A stretch of 64,000 nucleotides of DNA from Mycobacterium asiaticum. GTDB lineage: Bacteria; Actinomycetota; Actinomycetes; Mycobacteriales; Mycobacteriaceae. The stretch lies in contig NZ_LZKQ01000331.1 of assembly GCF_001668675.1 (NCBI RefSeq), forward strand, positions 1 through 64,000, given 5' to 3'. Numbering within the stretch: position 1 is the stretch's first letter; every line of letters starts with the position of its first letter. The position numbers and the translations under genes are program-made. This document shows, in pieces, positions 24,633 to 33,653 of this stretch. The notes beneath the pieces are model-generated. The model was not told the DNA's origin, did no database searches, and saw nothing but the letters and a program-made list of their open reading frames with translations.

Positions 24633-27152
24633 TCTCGGCGCCCACGCCGCGGTCAGGGGGCTGAGGGCGAAGCCGGCGATGGTGGCCGCCGGTTCATGGC
24701 ATCCGAGTCGGTAGAGAAAGCCTGTGAGGACGGCCAGGGGGACACGGATCGTGGTGATGTTGCCCGACTCGTAGTGATTGCGGATCGCCAGAGTGAATGA
24801 GTCGAGCGCGGCCAGCGGGTCGCCGTGTTGGGCCTCAAGACGGCACAAGACGGCCGCGATGTGTGACTCGTTGGCGCGGTTGCCGCTGTCGTGAGCAATC
24901 ACCAGACCCCGACGCATGGCTTCAAGTGCCCGGTTGGGATCGGCGTCGCGGTAGGCGAACCCATCGGCCATAAGCGCGAGCGAGAGCGAATGCGGGTTGC
25001 CGGTGGCCTCGGCGGCATGGACCGCGCCCGCCACAGCTTCGATCGCCTCGTCAGCACGGCCAGCGATTTTCAGTGTTAATGCGAGGGATGCCCTGGTGAT
25101 TCCATGCGTGTCGCGTCCGCGTGCGAGCTGTCCGCGGCACCACTCGACCGTTCGTTCGGACTGGCCGCGATATACGTGCGCACTGCCGAGCCAACCTTCG
25201 GCGCCGAACGGCAATTCAACGCGGCCACTGTCTATCAGCCGCTGGGCGGCGTCGCTGTAGTCAACAGCGTCTTCGAGCCGTCCCCACAAATGGCACCACG
25301 ACGCCATTGTGTACAGGAACGCAAGCCGGGGATGCTCGAGGGTCCGGGCGGGCTCGATCAGATCTTCAGCCCAAGCTATAGGTTCGTAATTTTCGACCAA
25401 ATAACCGAGAAACGCGGCGTAGGTCGCGATCGTAGCCGCTTCGCCTAGATCGCCGTGATCTGCGGCCCACCGGAAAGCTGCTCGCAGATTGGCCAATTCG
25501 ACCGCAAACCAGTCGTAGGCCTCACGCTGGCGGGGGCTGTCCCACAGCGCCAGGATGTCGGCTTCGCGTCCGGCGAAGTACCGCGAGTGGGCGGCCCGAA
25601 TCTCGGATGCTTCGCCGCGGGCGACGAGTTGCTCCTCGGCGAACTGGCGGATCGTCTCCAGCATCGAAAACCGGGTCCGCCCGAACGAACGGTCGGCGAT
25701 CAGCAGCGATTTGCGCACCAGGGCGTCGAGTACCTCGAGGATGGCGTACTCGTCGCGGTCATCTGATCCGGCTACCGCGCAGGCGCTTTGCAGGTCAAAT
25801 CCGCCCGCGAACACCGAACAGCATTTCAACACTGACTTTTCGGTGTCGGCGAGAAGATCGTAGGACCAGGCCACCGCATGGCGCAGCGTGTGGTGGCGTT
25901 CCAGGCCGCGCCGCGAGCCGACCAGCAGCCGAAACCGATGATCAAGACGATCACGCATTTCACTGGCGGTCATCGACGCCATCCGCGAGGCGGCCAGCTC
26001 GATGGCCAAGGGAATCCCGTCCAGGCGCTGACAAATCTCTATGACAGCGGCGGCTTCATGACCGTCGACCATCGAGAAGCTTGGCGCAGTGCCTTGGGCG
26101 CGTTCGACGAACAGGCTCACCGCCGCAGAGTCGATTCCCGTTGCGGCGTCCAGCGAGCGCACCGGCCACACCTGTTCGTCGGGGACTCCGAGTCCTTCGC
26201 GGCTGGTGGCCAGGATTCGTACAGTCGCCGAGTGCGCGAGTATCGCTTCGATCAGGTCCGTGGCGGCGTTGAGAACGTGCTCGCAGTTGTCGATCACCAA
26301 CAGCCGGACCCGACCCTGCAACGCGGCGGCCACCGACTGGGTCACGGTCTTACCCGCCTGCTGGGTGATGCCCAACACCGCCGCCACCGCATCGGGCACT
26401 GCCGCCGGGTCGGTGACCGCAGCCAGCTCGAAAAACCAAACACCGTCAGGAAATTCATCGGCGAGCCGGCCAGCTACCTCGACCGCAAGGCGGGTCTTGC
26501 CGACCCCACCCACGCCGGTCAGCGTCACCAACCGATGCGCCTTGACCGCCGCTTGAATCTCGTCGACCTCGGACTCACGTCCGATCAAGCTGGCGGTCGC
26601 AGGCCGCAGATTTCCCGGAGTTGTATCCAGCGCCCGCAACGGCGGAAACTCCGCGCGAAGTTCGGCTGCCTGTACTTGAAACACCCCGACAGGCATCGGT
26701 ACATCCCGCAACCTTCGCGGCCCCAGATCCACCAGATCAACTCCGCTGAGTAGACCCGCCGTCGACTCGGCCAACAGGATCTGACCACCGTGCCCGGCGG
26801 CCATCACCCGAGCAGCACGGTTCAGCACCGCACCGAAGTAATCACCCTCACGCAGCTCTGCTTCGCCGGTCGCCATCCCCATCCGCACCGGCAGCTCCAG
26901 CTCCCGCTGCGCGGCCACAGCCGCATCCACCGCCGAGCGCGGCGACGCAAACGCCGCACACACACCGTCGCCGGTGTGCTTGAACATGACGCCGCCATGC
27001 GCCTCAATCGCCTGACGCAACACCTGATCATGGGCAGCCAGCGCCGCCCGCATCCCCTCCGCGTCAGCCTCCCACCGACGCGTAGAACCCTCCACATCGG
27101 TAAACAAAAACGTCACCACCCCCGAAGGAGCAGCCGCCGGCGCAGCGGACAC
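24630..27152 (-). CDS. Adenylate/guanylate cyclase fused to STAND-type ATPase
   Basis: This is an 840-residue signalling protein. Residues ~10-170 form a class III cyclase domain: FTDVEGSTRRWE with metal-binding Asp, HTGDGVCAAF with the second Asp, and AVLNRAARV with Asn and Arg. A P-loop follows (LTGVGGVGKTRLA), then LLVIDNCEHVL (Walker B), a winged-helix region and TPR-like helices to the end. This architecture is common in mycobacteria; many relatives end in a LuxR helix-turn-helix, which is not seen here. The ending appears frameshifted, with its true tail at 24478-24632. It probably makes cyclic AMP in response to an unknown cue. Confidence 0.87.
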   Translation of the reverse strand: MSAAPAAAPSGVVTFLFTDVEGSTRRWEADAEGMRAALAAHDQVLRQAIEAHGGVMFKHTGDGVCAAFASPRSAVDAAVAAQRELELPVRMGMATGEAELREGDYFGAVLNRAARVMAAGHGGQILLAESTAGLLSGVDLVDLGPRRLRDVPMPVGVFQVQAAELRAEFPPLRALDTTPGNLRPATASLIGRESEVDEIQAAVKAHRLVTLTGVGGVGKTRLAVEVAGRLADEFPDGVWFFELAAVTDPAAVPDAVAAVLGITQQAGKTVTQSVAAALQGRVRLLVIDNCEHVLNAATDLIEAILAHSATVRILATSREGLGVPDEQVWPVRSLDAATGIDSAAVSLFVERAQGTAPSFSMVDGHEAAAVIEICQRLDGIPLAIELAASRMASMTASEMRDRLDHRFRLLVGSRRGLERHHTLRHAVAWSYDLLADTEKSVLKCCSVFAGGFDLQSACAVAGSDDRDEYAILEVLDALVRKSLLIADRSFGRTRFSMLETIRQFAEEQLVARGEASEIRAAHSRYFAGREADILALWDSPRQREAYDWFAVELANLRAAFRWAADHGDLGEAATIATYAAFLGYLVENYEPIAWAEDLIEPARTLEHPRLAFLYTMASWCHLWGRLEDAVDYSDAAQRLIDSGRVELPFGAEGWLGSAHVYRGQSERTVEWCRGQLARGRDTHGITRASLALTLKIAGRADEAIEAVAGAVHAAEATGNPHSLSLALMADGFAYRDADPNRALEAMRRGLVIAHDSGNRANESHIAAVLCRLEAQHGDPLAALDSFTLAIRNHYESGNITTIRVPLAVLTGFLYRLGCHEPAATIAGFALSPLTAAWAPR

Positions 27153-27690
27153 CCCCGCAGAATCTCACGACAGACGCGCCCACACCACGCACATCGCCGA
27201 AACCCGGCCCCACAGCCGACCCCCCAGTTCGGTCATCCCGATAGCTGGCCAGGAAACCTGACTTCACGGGTCGATATCGATGCCAGGTCCCCTGCCACTG
27301 CGCTGGCCGCAGGCGGCCTGGGGGAATGACCCCTCCCCCAATCTCGTCGCAGCGCGGATGAACGCGGCGCTGGCTGTTGGCTGGGAACGTGACTTTGAGC
27401 AAATGGCTATATTAGCTTGAGCTGCGGTAATAACTGCCGCCGTACATCGGCTCGATCGTCGACGGTAGGCGCTCACGCGTCTCGGCTGGGCCGGTGCGTC
27501 ACGTGTTCCGCCGCTGAAGCCATTGCGGCTGTTGCTATGTCGGCGGTCTGCTGCGGGCCTGGGGGTGTCGAAGCCGTCAGTTGTCATCGCACACCATCCC
27601 GATCGCGGCAGGGCTTGCACCGGCCGGAGTAGATTGCCGCGGGGGTGTCGGCTCCGGTTGAATCCTGAGCAGCCTGCTCCGGGGTGGGTT
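27153..27690. other. Intergenic stretch without recognisable gene
   Basis: Between the cyclase start and the IS30 left end I see no ORF with a family pattern and no clear repeat. It contains the promoter of the cyclase gene near 27,153-27,250. Confidence 0.4.
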
Positions 27691-27694
27691 CTAG

Positions 27695-28951
27695 TCAACG
27701 TCGCAACACCGACGGATTTTCGGAGGCTAGCAGGGTGGCGAATAAGTCGGCAGGGCAACGGTCTTTCAGCACCATCCGGGGACGGTGATTGAGTTCCTTC
27801 TCGACGGCCCTCAAGTGCCCCAGCGAATAGTTGGCGAGGGTGACGCCCTTGGGGAAGTAGTCCCGCAGTAGCCCGTTAGTGTTCTCGTTGCTGCCGCGCT
27901 GCCAGGGTGACCGGGAGTCACAGAAATAGACAGGCGCGCGGAGCTTGTCGGCGGTGGCGAGGTGGCGCGCCATCTCGGTCCCTTGATCCCAGGTGATCGA
28001 CCGCATCAACGCCGGCGGCAGGTCCTGCATGCGAGCCACCAATGCGGCGTGCAACGAGTCGGAGTCAGCGCGGGGAAGATGGACTAGTCGCAGCATTCGC
28101 GTCTGGCGCTCGACCAGCGTGCCGATCGCTGAAAGGTGGTTGTCGCCGATGATGAGATCACCCTCCCAATGCCCGGCCTCGGACCTGTCAACGGGCGGAA
28201 AGGGCCGATCGTGAATGGTCAGCATCGGCTGCTGAAACCGTGGCCGCCGGCGCTGCGGGCACTGATGCGCCCGGCGGTGATCCCTGCCGGTGCGCAACGG
28301 TGAACGTCGGTGCGGCGCCAAACGCGAAGGCCGCATGAATCGCGAATTCGCTTGATAGACGGCTTGATAGATGCTCTCATGGCACAACCGCATCGACGGA
28401 TCACCGGGAAAGCGCAGACGCAGGTGCCGGCTAATCTGCTGCGGGCTCCAGCGTCGACCGAGTAATTCGGCGACCATGGCGCTTAGATCGTCGTTGGTGT
28501 CTACCCGGCGTTGATGGTGACGTACTCGACGTGCGGTAGCTCGCCGATGGGCCTCGAAGGGCTGGTAGCCCCGCCCAGCCGGGGCGTTCCTATGTAGTTC
28601 GCGCGAAATCGTCGACGGTGCTCGGCCGAGCCGGTCGGCGATCGCGCGCATACTCAACCCACCATGGCGCAGATCGGCGATCTCGATGCGTTCCTCCTGG
28701 GACAGGAAACGCGAGCTGATCTGACGAACTGCGAGTCGATCAAGGGGCGGGACGAACCCGACCTCGACGCCGTTGCGATAGGTCTTGTAACCACGCGTCC
28801 AGTTCGTCGCCGCCGACCGAGATACGCCGACTTCGCGGGCCGCGGCCCGCACGCTCCACCCGCGAGCCCGCAACTCCATGAACCGCTGACGCTTGGCCGA
28901 CAGCGGACGACGCCCCGGCCCCTTTTTCACCCGACGCGACGATGTCAACAC
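27695..28951 (-). CDS. IS30-family transposase
   Basis: This 418-residue transposase has two N-terminal helix-turn-helix regions (RAAAREVGVSRSAATNW and MRAIADRLGRAPSTISRELHRN; the latter is a hallmark of IS30). The DDE catalytic core is seen in GHWEGDLIIG, TWDQGTEM and SPWQRGSNENTNGLLRDYF. The frame is intact and the length usual. It lies between imperfect terminal inverted repeats, so the element may be functional. Confidence 0.93.
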   Translation of the reverse strand: MLTSSRRVKKGPGRRPLSAKRQRFMELRARGWSVRAAAREVGVSRSAATNWTRGYKTYRNGVEVGFVPPLDRLAVRQISSRFLSQEERIEIADLRHGGLSMRAIADRLGRAPSTISRELHRNAPAGRGYQPFEAHRRATARRVRHHQRRVDTNDDLSAMVAELLGRRWSPQQISRHLRLRFPGDPSMRLCHESIYQAVYQANSRFMRPSRLAPHRRSPLRTGRDHRRAHQCPQRRRPRFQQPMLTIHDRPFPPVDRSEAGHWEGDLIIGDNHLSAIGTLVERQTRMLRLVHLPRADSDSLHAALVARMQDLPPALMRSITWDQGTEMARHLATADKLRAPVYFCDSRSPWQRGSNENTNGLLRDYFPKGVTLANYSLGHLRAVEKELNHRPRMVLKDRCPADLFATLLASENPSVLRR

Positions 28952-28981
28952 AACCTCCAGAATCTAGAGAAGTGTTGCGAC
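27700..28981. mobile_element. IS30-family insertion sequence
   Basis: Terminal inverted repeats share GTCGCAACAC as their outer core (27700-27709, and its complement at 28972-28981), followed inward by GATT-x-GGAGG-type sequence. The exact outer ends may be up to ~10 bp further out, since the transposase stop lies at 27695. The right end falls within the last codons of the primase-like gene, so the insertion truncated that gene. Confidence 0.75.
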
Positions 28982-31498
28982 GACGCCTCGAAACCACCCC
29001 GGAACTACCTGCTCACTTTTCGACCGGAGCCGACAGGGGGTTAGCAACTGGTTGCCGCAGGCGCAACAGGTTTGGCTGTTAGCGGGCGGCTCCTCGGACG
29101 GTTCCTCCAATGGACCGCCATCCGTAGCGGATTCTCGCCGGGCCTCTGACCAGCAAGATCCCCTGTCAGCCCTAAGAATGTCTTCTTCTGGAATCTTGGA
29201 ACCTTGCTGGTCAGGGGCCGCTTTTTCGTCTTTTTCGCCGGGGATCTTGGAATCTTGCTGGTCAGAAGCGGTTTGGGAGAGTCGCCAGAACCAGCCATTT
29301 TCTTCGCCGGCTCTGGAGCGTCGGGTTGGGATTTTGTCCTTGATCCGACTGCGGGCCTTGATCAAATCCTTCTCGCTGTAGCCAACTTTGTTTCCGGCGT
29401 CGATCACGTCGCGGCTGTAGACCTCACCATCCGCGTTGTCGTTGGCATGTTCACGCAGATAGCCGATGATGAACCGCTGAGCCGGGTTGAGCCCATCTTC
29501 CCCACGGTCGTCGCCGCCGCGCCCGGAAGCAGCGAGGATATCGGCCACCGACCGGTCCGACAGCCCCAGCGGCACGAACCTACCAGTGACAGCCGTCCCA
29601 GTAGGCGTGTCCACCTCCGCGGACTCCATCCGGTAACGCAACGACGGAAGATCAGCGCGACCCAAGCTGTTTTTCGACTGGGTAATAACACAGTCCCCCG
29701 TTTCGGGGTCACGGGCGAACCCGAACACGGCGCGGGGCACGTTCTTGAACGCGCCCGAACCGGTGATACGCGCAGACACGTCGGTTCCATCGCCCTTGTT
29801 GAAATGGGCCACCCCGTAGAGGACCGCGCCTGTGCGGTCGGCGATCGCGACGAGTGGGTCCAACGCTTGGCGGACGTCGCGTTCTCGGTGGGTGTCGATA
29901 CGGTCACTGATCAGCGACATCAGCGGATCGAGAACCACTAGCGCGACATTGTGCTCCACGATCGTCTGCTCAAGCAGGGTGTTATCGAAGGGCAGTAACA
30001 GGTGCATCGTTTCATCGGTCTCGGTGATGACATCGAACCGACCTATCCGAGTCAGGTCGGCGCCGGCGGCGATGAGCCGGGGCACGACTGTGTGCTTCCA
30101 GGAGTCCTCCACGGCGACGTACAACACGCGCCGCGGCACGCCGACCCAGGCGCCGGGTAGTTTGCCGGTAGAGACTTGGGCGGAGAGGTAGACAGCGAAC
30201 GAGGATTTGCCCAGCCCCTCCGTGCCGGCCCCGATCGCGATCGTCCCGGCGGCGATCCGGCCCGACGGGAACGACCCTGACCAGCAAGATTCCCAAGATT
30301 CTTCCCCGGCAACGCCCCCACCAGCAAGATTCCAAGATTCCGCCGGTTTGTCGTTCAGGGAACCGGCGGAATCTTGCTCAGAATCTCGCGGGTCGTCGCC
30401 GAAATTGCCGCACCACGCCCAAACCACGGGCTCGGGAATGATCTGGTTTGCCCACGTGACGTGCGGGCGGCGGCCAGCCGGGTCACGACTGTTCGCTGAC
30501 TCGCCGGGTTCATGGGTGTGGCCGCCAAGCTCTGCGCGGATCTGCTCGTCGGTCTTGGACGCGGCCAGTGCGGTGCCATACCGGATCATGTCAGCGATCT
30601 CGAACCGCTTCGGTTCACGACGCGGTTCGGTGGTACGCACCACATGGGCGTGCCGATCAACCAGGGTCTGCCGCGCCCGCCTGTAATCGGCTTCGGTGAT
30701 ACAACCGTGACGGCGCGCGCAGAACAGCCTGATGTGCTGGCCGTAATACCACGGGTTGCGCGCCGCGCCCGGTTTCGGCGCGTCAGCTGCCCAGCCTTCG
30801 ATCATCTTGGCGGCATAGCGGCAGGTGCGCTCGGCCCACTTCCAGCCCGAAGGTGGTGAAACCTCCTCCCGGCTGGCTTCCCCGTCACCGGGCTGCTCGT
30901 AGATGCCGACCTCGGTCAGTCGCTCGTCGACCTCGCTCATGGTGAGCGGGCCGCCCGCGCCGCCGTAGGTGATCACCGGGATCGGGCCCTGCCCGTCGGT
31001 GTTCTTGTTGTTGAACGTGCCGGGCACACGCATCATGCGGGCCAGCTCGTAGACGTTGTCGACCTTGACGTTCAGCGTGTCGGCAACCGCGGCGACCAGG
31101 CGGCGCCAGCGGCGGATCAGCGCCCGGCCCGAGGTGATGTCACCGTCGCGGATGTGCCCGTCACTGATGGGCCAGTAGGCGTGCAGACCGTGACCGGATC
31201 TGACGATGACCGAGGGGCGGGTGCCCAGGATGATGGACAGGTTGGCGATGATGGCGTAGGCGACATCCAGGCTGGGACAGCCGCCCGGCTTAGTGTCGAG
31301 GTCACACCACAACGCGGCCAGCCGCGTCACGTCGGCTTCAGTGCCGCGCCCATTGTTGGTCCTGGCCGGGCCTCGGGTCGGGTTGACGCCGAAGTAGATG
31401 TTGGCCGTCATTGGGATCTGGGCGATCACCGTGGCCGCGTCGGCGGGTGTCATGACAGCGGTGTGTGGCCCGTCATCGTTCTCGTACAGTAACGACAC
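28964..31498 (-). CDS. Primase/helicase-like replication protein (3' end altered by IS30)
   Basis: The 844 residues hold an N-terminal primase-polymerase-like domain (WCDLDTKPGG and VRSGHGLHAYW, typical of AEP-type island and phage primases). A RecA-like P-loop ATPase follows (AIGAGTEGLGKSSFAVYLSA, then VLDPLMSL as Walker B and VAHFNKGDG). The C-terminal part is low-complexity, and its last residues lie inside the IS30 right end, so the original C-terminus is lost. Upstream, an ATG at 31580 with GGAGGG reads MTRGEHLGTVTFAGLLDTLG and would continue into this frame if one base near 31,507 were removed; the given GTG start may be artificial. Short CAAGATTC repeats occur inside. Confidence 0.75.
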   Translation of the reverse strand: MSLLYENDDGPHTAVMTPADAATVIAQIPMTANIYFGVNPTRGPARTNNGRGTEADVTRLAALWCDLDTKPGGCPSLDVAYAIIANLSIILGTRPSVIVRSGHGLHAYWPISDGHIRDGDITSGRALIRRWRRLVAAVADTLNVKVDNVYELARMMRVPGTFNNKNTDGQGPIPVITYGGAGGPLTMSEVDERLTEVGIYEQPGDGEASREEVSPPSGWKWAERTCRYAAKMIEGWAADAPKPGAARNPWYYGQHIRLFCARRHGCITEADYRRARQTLVDRHAHVVRTTEPRREPKRFEIADMIRYGTALAASKTDEQIRAELGGHTHEPGESANSRDPAGRRPHVTWANQIIPEPVVWAWCGNFGDDPRDSEQDSAGSLNDKPAESWNLAGGGVAGEESWESCWSGSFPSGRIAAGTIAIGAGTEGLGKSSFAVYLSAQVSTGKLPGAWVGVPRRVLYVAVEDSWKHTVVPRLIAAGADLTRIGRFDVITETDETMHLLLPFDNTLLEQTIVEHNVALVVLDPLMSLISDRIDTHRERDVRQALDPLVAIADRTGAVLYGVAHFNKGDGTDVSARITGSGAFKNVPRAVFGFARDPETGDCVITQSKNSLGRADLPSLRYRMESAEVDTPTGTAVTGRFVPLGLSDRSVADILAASGRGGDDRGEDGLNPAQRFIIGYLREHANDNADGEVYSRDVIDAGNKVGYSEKDLIKARSRIKDKIPTRRSRAGEENGWFWRLSQTASDQQDSKIPGEKDEKAAPDQQGSKIPEEDILRADRGSCWSEARRESATDGGPLEEPSEEPPANSQTCCACGNQLLTPCRLRSKSEQVVPGWFRGVVATLL
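29148..29263. repeat. CAAGATTC-type repeats in primase gene, cluster 1
   Basis: Three copies of a ~22-bp unit lie here: 29148-29162 (partial, forward), 29190-29212 (reverse) and 29242-29263 (reverse). The ideal unit is GACCAG followed by two tandem CAAGATTC octamers. In the coding frame the reverse copies read DQQ-SKIP, the forward copy something else, so the DNA rather than the peptide is conserved. Confidence 0.7.
30279..30378. repeat. CAAGATTC-type repeats in primase gene, cluster 2
   Basis: Copies lie at 30279-30301 and 30321-30341 (forward), with a partial reverse copy at 30368-30378. The unit matches cluster 1, about 1.1 kb away in the same gene. Confidence 0.7.
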
Positions 31499-31694
31499 GA
31501 ACTCGCCCGCCCTCGGTGAACCCTAGTGTGTCTAGCAGCCCGGCAAAAGTGACGGTGCCCAGATGTTCACCTCTGGTCATAAGGCGAGCCCTCCAAGTCA
31601 TCCCGCTAGCCCGACTACCAACAGACTCACGTTGGCGCGCCCGTTCCTGCGGCGCGTTGTGGTGGTGTCTGCGCTCATGACACGGTCGGCGCGG

Positions 31695-32771
31695 CTATTC
31701 CTTTACGCCGACACCTGGCTGAGTCGATCCACGTATGCAGCAATGGACGGCCTTGATGTGAACACCGGCTTCCAGCCACGCCACGGCGGCGCTGTGACGC
31801 AGGGTGTGCACCCCGACGTTGTCGATATCAGCTTTCGCTGCCGCCGTTTTGATGGTGCGCAGCACGTTGCGCGGTTCGACCGGCGTCCCGAACTCGGTGG
31901 TAAACACCAGGCCGGTGTCAGTCCAATGCTCACCGGCGTGTAACCGCTCTGCGGCCTGGGCCGCGCGCTGAGACTTGAGCATCGCCACGATGGCCGGTGA
32001 CAAAGGCACCGTACGCCGGGACCGCTCAGACTTCGGTTCGGTGATAGTCAGCTCATCCCCGACACGGCGTAGAGTGCTGCGAACCTTCAGCCAGCCCTCA
32101 CTGAGGTTGACGTGGCGCCAGTGCAGTCCTAACGCTTCGCCACGGCGTAATCCGGTTGCCGCGATCAGCAGCAGAACGTTGTGATGGCGTAGGCCCTGCG
32201 CGGCCTTGAGAACAGACGCAACGGTGTCCGCGTCGAGGTGCTTGGCCTCTTTGTGCTCGACACCGGGGCGGCGCACCAGGTGGCAAGGATTACGGGCTAT
32301 GAGTCCGTCGAGCACCGCGTCATCGAGTGCCCCGCGCAGTACCGTGTAGACACGGCGCACCGTGGCGTCCGAAAGGCCCCGCCTGCGCAATTCGACAATC
32401 AGGCCGTCGATATCGGTCTTGCGCAACCTGTCTAGTCGCGTGGTGCCCAAGGGTGGCGGGAGGAGGTGCTTGCGGACGATGCCCCGGCACAGCTCCTTAG
32501 TCGACTCTTTGCGGTTCGACGCCTCTAGTGATGTGCCCGCCCAGTGGGTGAGCCAGTCGGCAACCAGGTTGGATGAATCACGCACTGGTGCTTGCTCTTT
32601 GATACGGTCGCGCGTCTGGTCTAGTTTGTCCCGCACGGCCTCGGCTGTCTTGGCGTACACGGAGTGAGACTTGCGCCCACCTGTTGCCGGGTCGACGTAG
32701 CTGATCCGCGCCTCCCATGTTCCGTTGGGCCGCTGCCGGATCGAGCCCTCGCCGGATGCCCGTTTAGTCAT
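31695..32771 (-). CDS. int: Tyrosine integrase, 3' end replaced by inversion
   Basis: This 358-residue phage-type integrase has an arm-binding N-terminus (GEGSIRQRPNGTWEARI), a SAM-like core-binding domain and a catalytic domain with Arg in TGLRRGEALGL and HTLRHS. After residue ~342 (VHIKAV) the sequence turns into an unrelated 16-residue tail (HCCIRG...VKE). The expected box with His and catalytic Tyr is missing; it lies in the opposite orientation at 33560-33673. The present protein should not be able to recombine DNA. Its start overlaps the stop of the upstream gene by 8 bp, so the two are coupled. Confidence 0.93.
   Translation of the reverse strand: MTKRASGEGSIRQRPNGTWEARISYVDPATGGRKSHSVYAKTAEAVRDKLDQTRDRIKEQAPVRDSSNLVADWLTHWAGTSLEASNRKESTKELCRGIVRKHLLPPPLGTTRLDRLRKTDIDGLIVELRRRGLSDATVRRVYTVLRGALDDAVLDGLIARNPCHLVRRPGVEHKEAKHLDADTVASVLKAAQGLRHHNVLLLIAATGLRRGEALGLHWRHVNLSEGWLKVRSTLRRVGDELTITEPKSERSRRTVPLSPAIVAMLKSQRAAQAAERLHAGEHWTDTGLVFTTEFGTPVEPRNVLRTIKTAAAKADIDNVGVHTLRHSAAVAWLEAGVHIKAVHCCIRGSTQPGVGVKE
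31703..31747 (-). pseudogene. Displaced 3' end of excisionase gene
   Basis: In another frame of the same strand, directly after the integrase breakpoint, the codons read SIAAYVDRLSQVSA and stop at 31703. This is a typical excisionase C-terminus and joins in frame to the N-terminal part at 33408-33557 once the inverted segment is turned back. Confidence 0.8.
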
Positions 32772-33557
32772 TAATCAACCCTTCTTTGCGGGCGGCTGCG
32801 ATGTAGCGGAATGCCTGACTGTCGGTGACGTCGAACGCTTCGGTAATGGCGCGGGTTCGCCCACCCGCAGGTGCTTTCTGGTGTATCTCGGCAACCAGTG
32901 CCAAGAACTCTGGTGTGATCTTTCGGCGAGAGGTAGCACGCTGCAGAGTTCTTCGCGCCACAGGATGCGTTACCTCGTATCCGCCGTCAGGGTCGGGCAT
33001 TATTAGGCCAACGGCTAGGTATGCCTCGTCTCGAAGCTGGTCGAGCTTGATCGCAGCCAAATCTTTTGTGCGAAGGTGCTTTCCGTCAGACCAGAGCCTG
33101 ATGCTCACGGCTCCGGGTGCACGGTTGTGAACCTCGAACACGATTTCGCAGCCCTCGTGGGTGTAGGTGAGTTGCCTGTGGGTGAATGCATCCTCACCTA
33201 TCGGCACGATTGTGTTATCGGTGACCTCGACATGCCCGCCACGGGGCATCTCGTAGATGAGCTTGACTTTTTCCCACGCCATCGCGCAGGCCATCCCCTG
33301 TCATCAAAAAGTTCGCTAATGCTAGGTCGCATTGTCTATGCGATATGGCATTCTGTCAAGAGCCGCCGTAATCGCGGCGCGCACCAGCGAACACCCTGGG
33401 AGAATTGATGGACAGCGACACCGGCCGCCTACTCGTGCCGTACGACGAAGCGATGCGCATGCTCGGCGGCATCGGCCGCACCACCTTCTATGAGCTGATG
33501 GCGACGGGGGAGATCGAGCAAGTCAAGATTGGCCGACGCGGTTTCATCACCTCGAAA
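31748..33557. other. Inverted ~1.81-kb segment carrying int and xis 5' parts
   Basis: Both ends break coding frames: int at 31747/31748 and xis at 33557/33558. Reversing the segment gives GCCGTGGCTGAC for int (KAV-ADLLGH) and TCGAAATCCATTGCT for xis (TSK-SIAAY), with no base gained or lost beyond one shared A/T. The ancestral order is then xis (minus), hypothetical gene and int (both plus), tRNA. Confidence 0.85.
32764..33279 (-). CDS. Hypothetical protein with C-terminal helix-turn-helix-like region
   Basis: The ~171-residue protein begins MAWEKVKLIYEMPRG; an in-frame ATG 15 bp earlier is possible. The C-terminal TRAITEAFDVTDSQAFRYIAAARKEGLI looks like a helix-turn-helix. Genes of this type are frequent just upstream of integrases in actinobacterial islands and prophages, and their role is unknown. 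It overlaps the integrase start by 8 bp and is divergent from the excisionase-like gene, so it may regulate both. Confidence 0.7.
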   Translation of the reverse strand, partial: AWEKVKLIYEMPRGGHVEVTDNTIVPIGEDAFTHRQLTYTHEGCEIVFEVHNRAPGAVSIRLWSDGKHLRTKDLAAIKLDQLRDEAYLAVGLIMPDPDGGYEVTHPVARRTLQRATSRRKITPEFLALVAEIHQKAPAGGRTRAITEAFDVTDSQAFRYIAAARKEGLIND

Positions 33558-33653
33558 TGGCTGACCTGCTGGGCCATGCCTCGATCTCCATTACCGGTGA
33601 CATCTACGGCCACACCAGCGACGCGAGCAGTCGAGCCGCGATTGACGGGCTGA
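33408..33653 (+). CDS. xis: Excisionase, 3' end replaced by inversion
   Basis: The first 50 residues form an excisionase/MerR-like winged helix (MRMLGGIGRTTFYELMATGE, then IEQVKIGRRGFITSK). Beyond the breakpoint at 33557 the frame runs through the displaced integrase end in the wrong frame and gives a meaningless tail. The natural tail lies at 31703-31747. ATG 33408 follows GGGAGA. The restored protein would have ~64 residues, the usual length. Confidence 0.85.
   Translation: MDSDTGRLLVPYDEAMRMLGGIGRTTFYELMATGEIEQVKIGRRGFITSKWLTCWAMPRSPLPVTSTATPATRAVEPRLTG

Noticed and set aside
27264-27758. 164-codon minus-strand frame between cyclase and IS30
   Set aside because: It is Arg/Ser-rich, overlaps the transposase end and has no family pattern or ribosome-binding site.
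29148-30378. CRISPR array
   Set aside because: The repeats are in both orientations with irregular spacing and lie inside a coding gene; no cas genes are present.
31748-33557. Inversion by homologous recombination between inverted repeats
   Set aside because: No inverted repeat beyond one shared base was found at the two breakpoints, so ordinary homologous recombination does not explain it.
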